Positions 62,783 through 64,000 of a stretch of DNA of 64,000 nt are shown here, in pieces. The DNA lies in contig NC_133940.1 of NCBI RefSeq assembly GCF_031877795.1, forward strand, positions 9,053,985 to 9,117,984. Direction: 5' to 3'. The notes under the pieces were generated by a model. That model made no database searches and was not told the DNA's origin. It saw nothing but the letters and a program-made list of their open reading frames with translations. A program made the translations under genes and the position numbers. Source of the stretch: Strix aluco (taxonomy: Eukaryota > Chordata > Aves > Strigiformes > Strigidae). The stretch's first letter is position 1; each line of letters starts with the position of its first letter.

Positions 62783-64000
62783 GTCCCAAATGTGCTTCAC
62801 TCCCAAAAATGCTTCTGCCAGCACTGGTCTATTTGCGAGCACAGGCACAGCAGATTTTGCCAAGTGCTCACAGAAAGATGTTTGGCAATGCCCGTCCAGT
62901 TGCAGCTGCGTAAGGAACCGCCTACCCAGAGGCACCAGTGTGAAAGCAGAATCGAGTGTGCAATCACATCTAACTCATGGAAGGCTTCAGAACTGGGTGA
63001 ATTGCACCAGTATGAGGCTTTTTTTTTTTCCTCCAATCACTCATTGCACCACAGCAAGGGAAGCTGTAGTATTAAAAGGTTTTACCTTTGGGACTGAATA
63101 TAGATTTAACTAATACTACTATTCTTTTTATCTGTTTTTATAACAGATTAGGAAGCAACAAATTTCTAGTGCTTTACCTTTACTAGAAAGGAAAAATGAA
63201 TTAAAAGTCATTAGCCAGCATGTGGTAACTAACACAGATAAAACACTACTGAGACAAGGCAAACAACTCCTAGATATACTCGTGAATCACTCTTCATGAG
63301 GCAGTTTCTTCAATCCCCCCAACCTCAAGTGACTGAGAGTAACAGACATTAGCAGGTTCCTGGAGATTTACCAGCTGAACCACAGAGTGATTCCTGCATG
63401 GATGCTGCTCCTCTAAGAGCATTTCCAGAGAGAATGTTTACCATTTAATTTTCCCCAATTAGCCAAGCCCTTGGATAGGAAATACCTATTAAGGATCTAA
63501 CACAGGTCTTCTAATTCCACTGCTAATTCTAAGGAGAGTTGCCCTTGGCATTTCCAACCCAGAGCTTGGCTTTTGGTGTATCACACATGCTGGACGTGTT
63601 AGGACAGACATTTCTTTCTTATTTAAGATTCAAACTCTGTTAATTGCATAAAAATTTAACAGTAAAATGCTACTGCTTGGAAAAATGTCTGTTTTGTTTT
63701 CCTCTCCCTTGGTTCAAGGTCTTGAATGTCTGTCTTTTTTCAATTCCTTCAGGCACTGGATTCCTAACCAAATACTAATAAGGTGCAAAGAGTGCCCCTT
63801 TATCGGCTTGAAGAAATTTATTTATAGACATTTAAATTCTTTCTTCATCACTGCACAATCATTTTACAGTCTAATCAATGCATTCTGCAGCAATAGAGAG
63901 CCATTTAGTGCTGCAGAATTTTTCTTTCACTATATTAAAGACCTCCTAAAAATGGTAAATTACTTCCCTCAAGTAACCATATCCAAGATTATATAAATAG

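Larger units (their letters stand above)
60901..64000. other. Upstream flank of TBC1D8B, no gene recognised
   Basis: It contains a 22-base C run and a probable short LTR (62454-62782). Open frames (for example 61815-62138, 63667-63996) show no similarity I recognise. A neighbouring gene or lncRNA exon cannot be excluded. Confidence 0.5.

Overview
The window is vertebrate nuclear DNA, almost certainly from a bird. It carries several CR1 LINE copies that end in the avian octamer-like tail (ATTCTGTGATTCC). It also carries a solo LTR of a type common in bird genomes, with introns mostly of 0.3-4 kb and a CpG-island promoter. There is no prokaryotic content. Two multi-exon genes face each other tail to tail.

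Left gene (+ strand, 1 to ~13.6 or ~17.2 kb): the 3' part of a CLOCK/NPAS2-family circadian bHLH-PAS transcription factor. Eleven exons join in one continuous frame from the end of PAS-B (353) to the stop codon at 12722-12724. The bHLH, PAS-A and most of PAS-B lie left of the window. The protein resembles NPAS2 in several blocks and CLOCK in others. It is too diverged from both to be a straightforward bird orthologue of either, so I call it an NPAS2-like third paralogue.

Right gene (- strand, 60414 down to 21989): a complete TBC1D8B. Twenty-one exons encode 1124 residues: two GRAM domains, a TBC Rab-GAP domain with both catalytic fingers, and an EF-hand-like segment. Intron 1 is about 10 kb and contains a solo LTR. 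The promoter is a CpG island with ZNF143/THAP11-type motifs and a seven-codon upstream ORF.

The pairing is the most interesting point. In mammals NPAS2 lies beside TBC1D8 (with RPL31 between) in convergent orientation, while TBC1D8B sits on the X chromosome without a CLOCK-family neighbour. Here an NPAS2-like gene is convergent with TBC1D8B. This is the arrangement expected if one ancestral [NPAS2 > < TBC1D8] block was duplicated in the early vertebrate genome doublings, and this copy of the clock gene was kept in birds but lost from the mammalian X block. The two products act in unrelated processes (circadian transcription and Rab-dependent membrane traffic), so the linkage looks historical rather than functional.

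The rest is 3' UTR and intergenic sequence (12.7-22 kb), intronic repeats, and about 3 kb upstream of TBC1D8B (60.9-64 kb). In that last stretch I find no gene, only a probable short solo LTR and a 22-base poly-C run. Exon borders were derived by hand from splice signals, phase continuity and recalled family sequences; no alignment was run.
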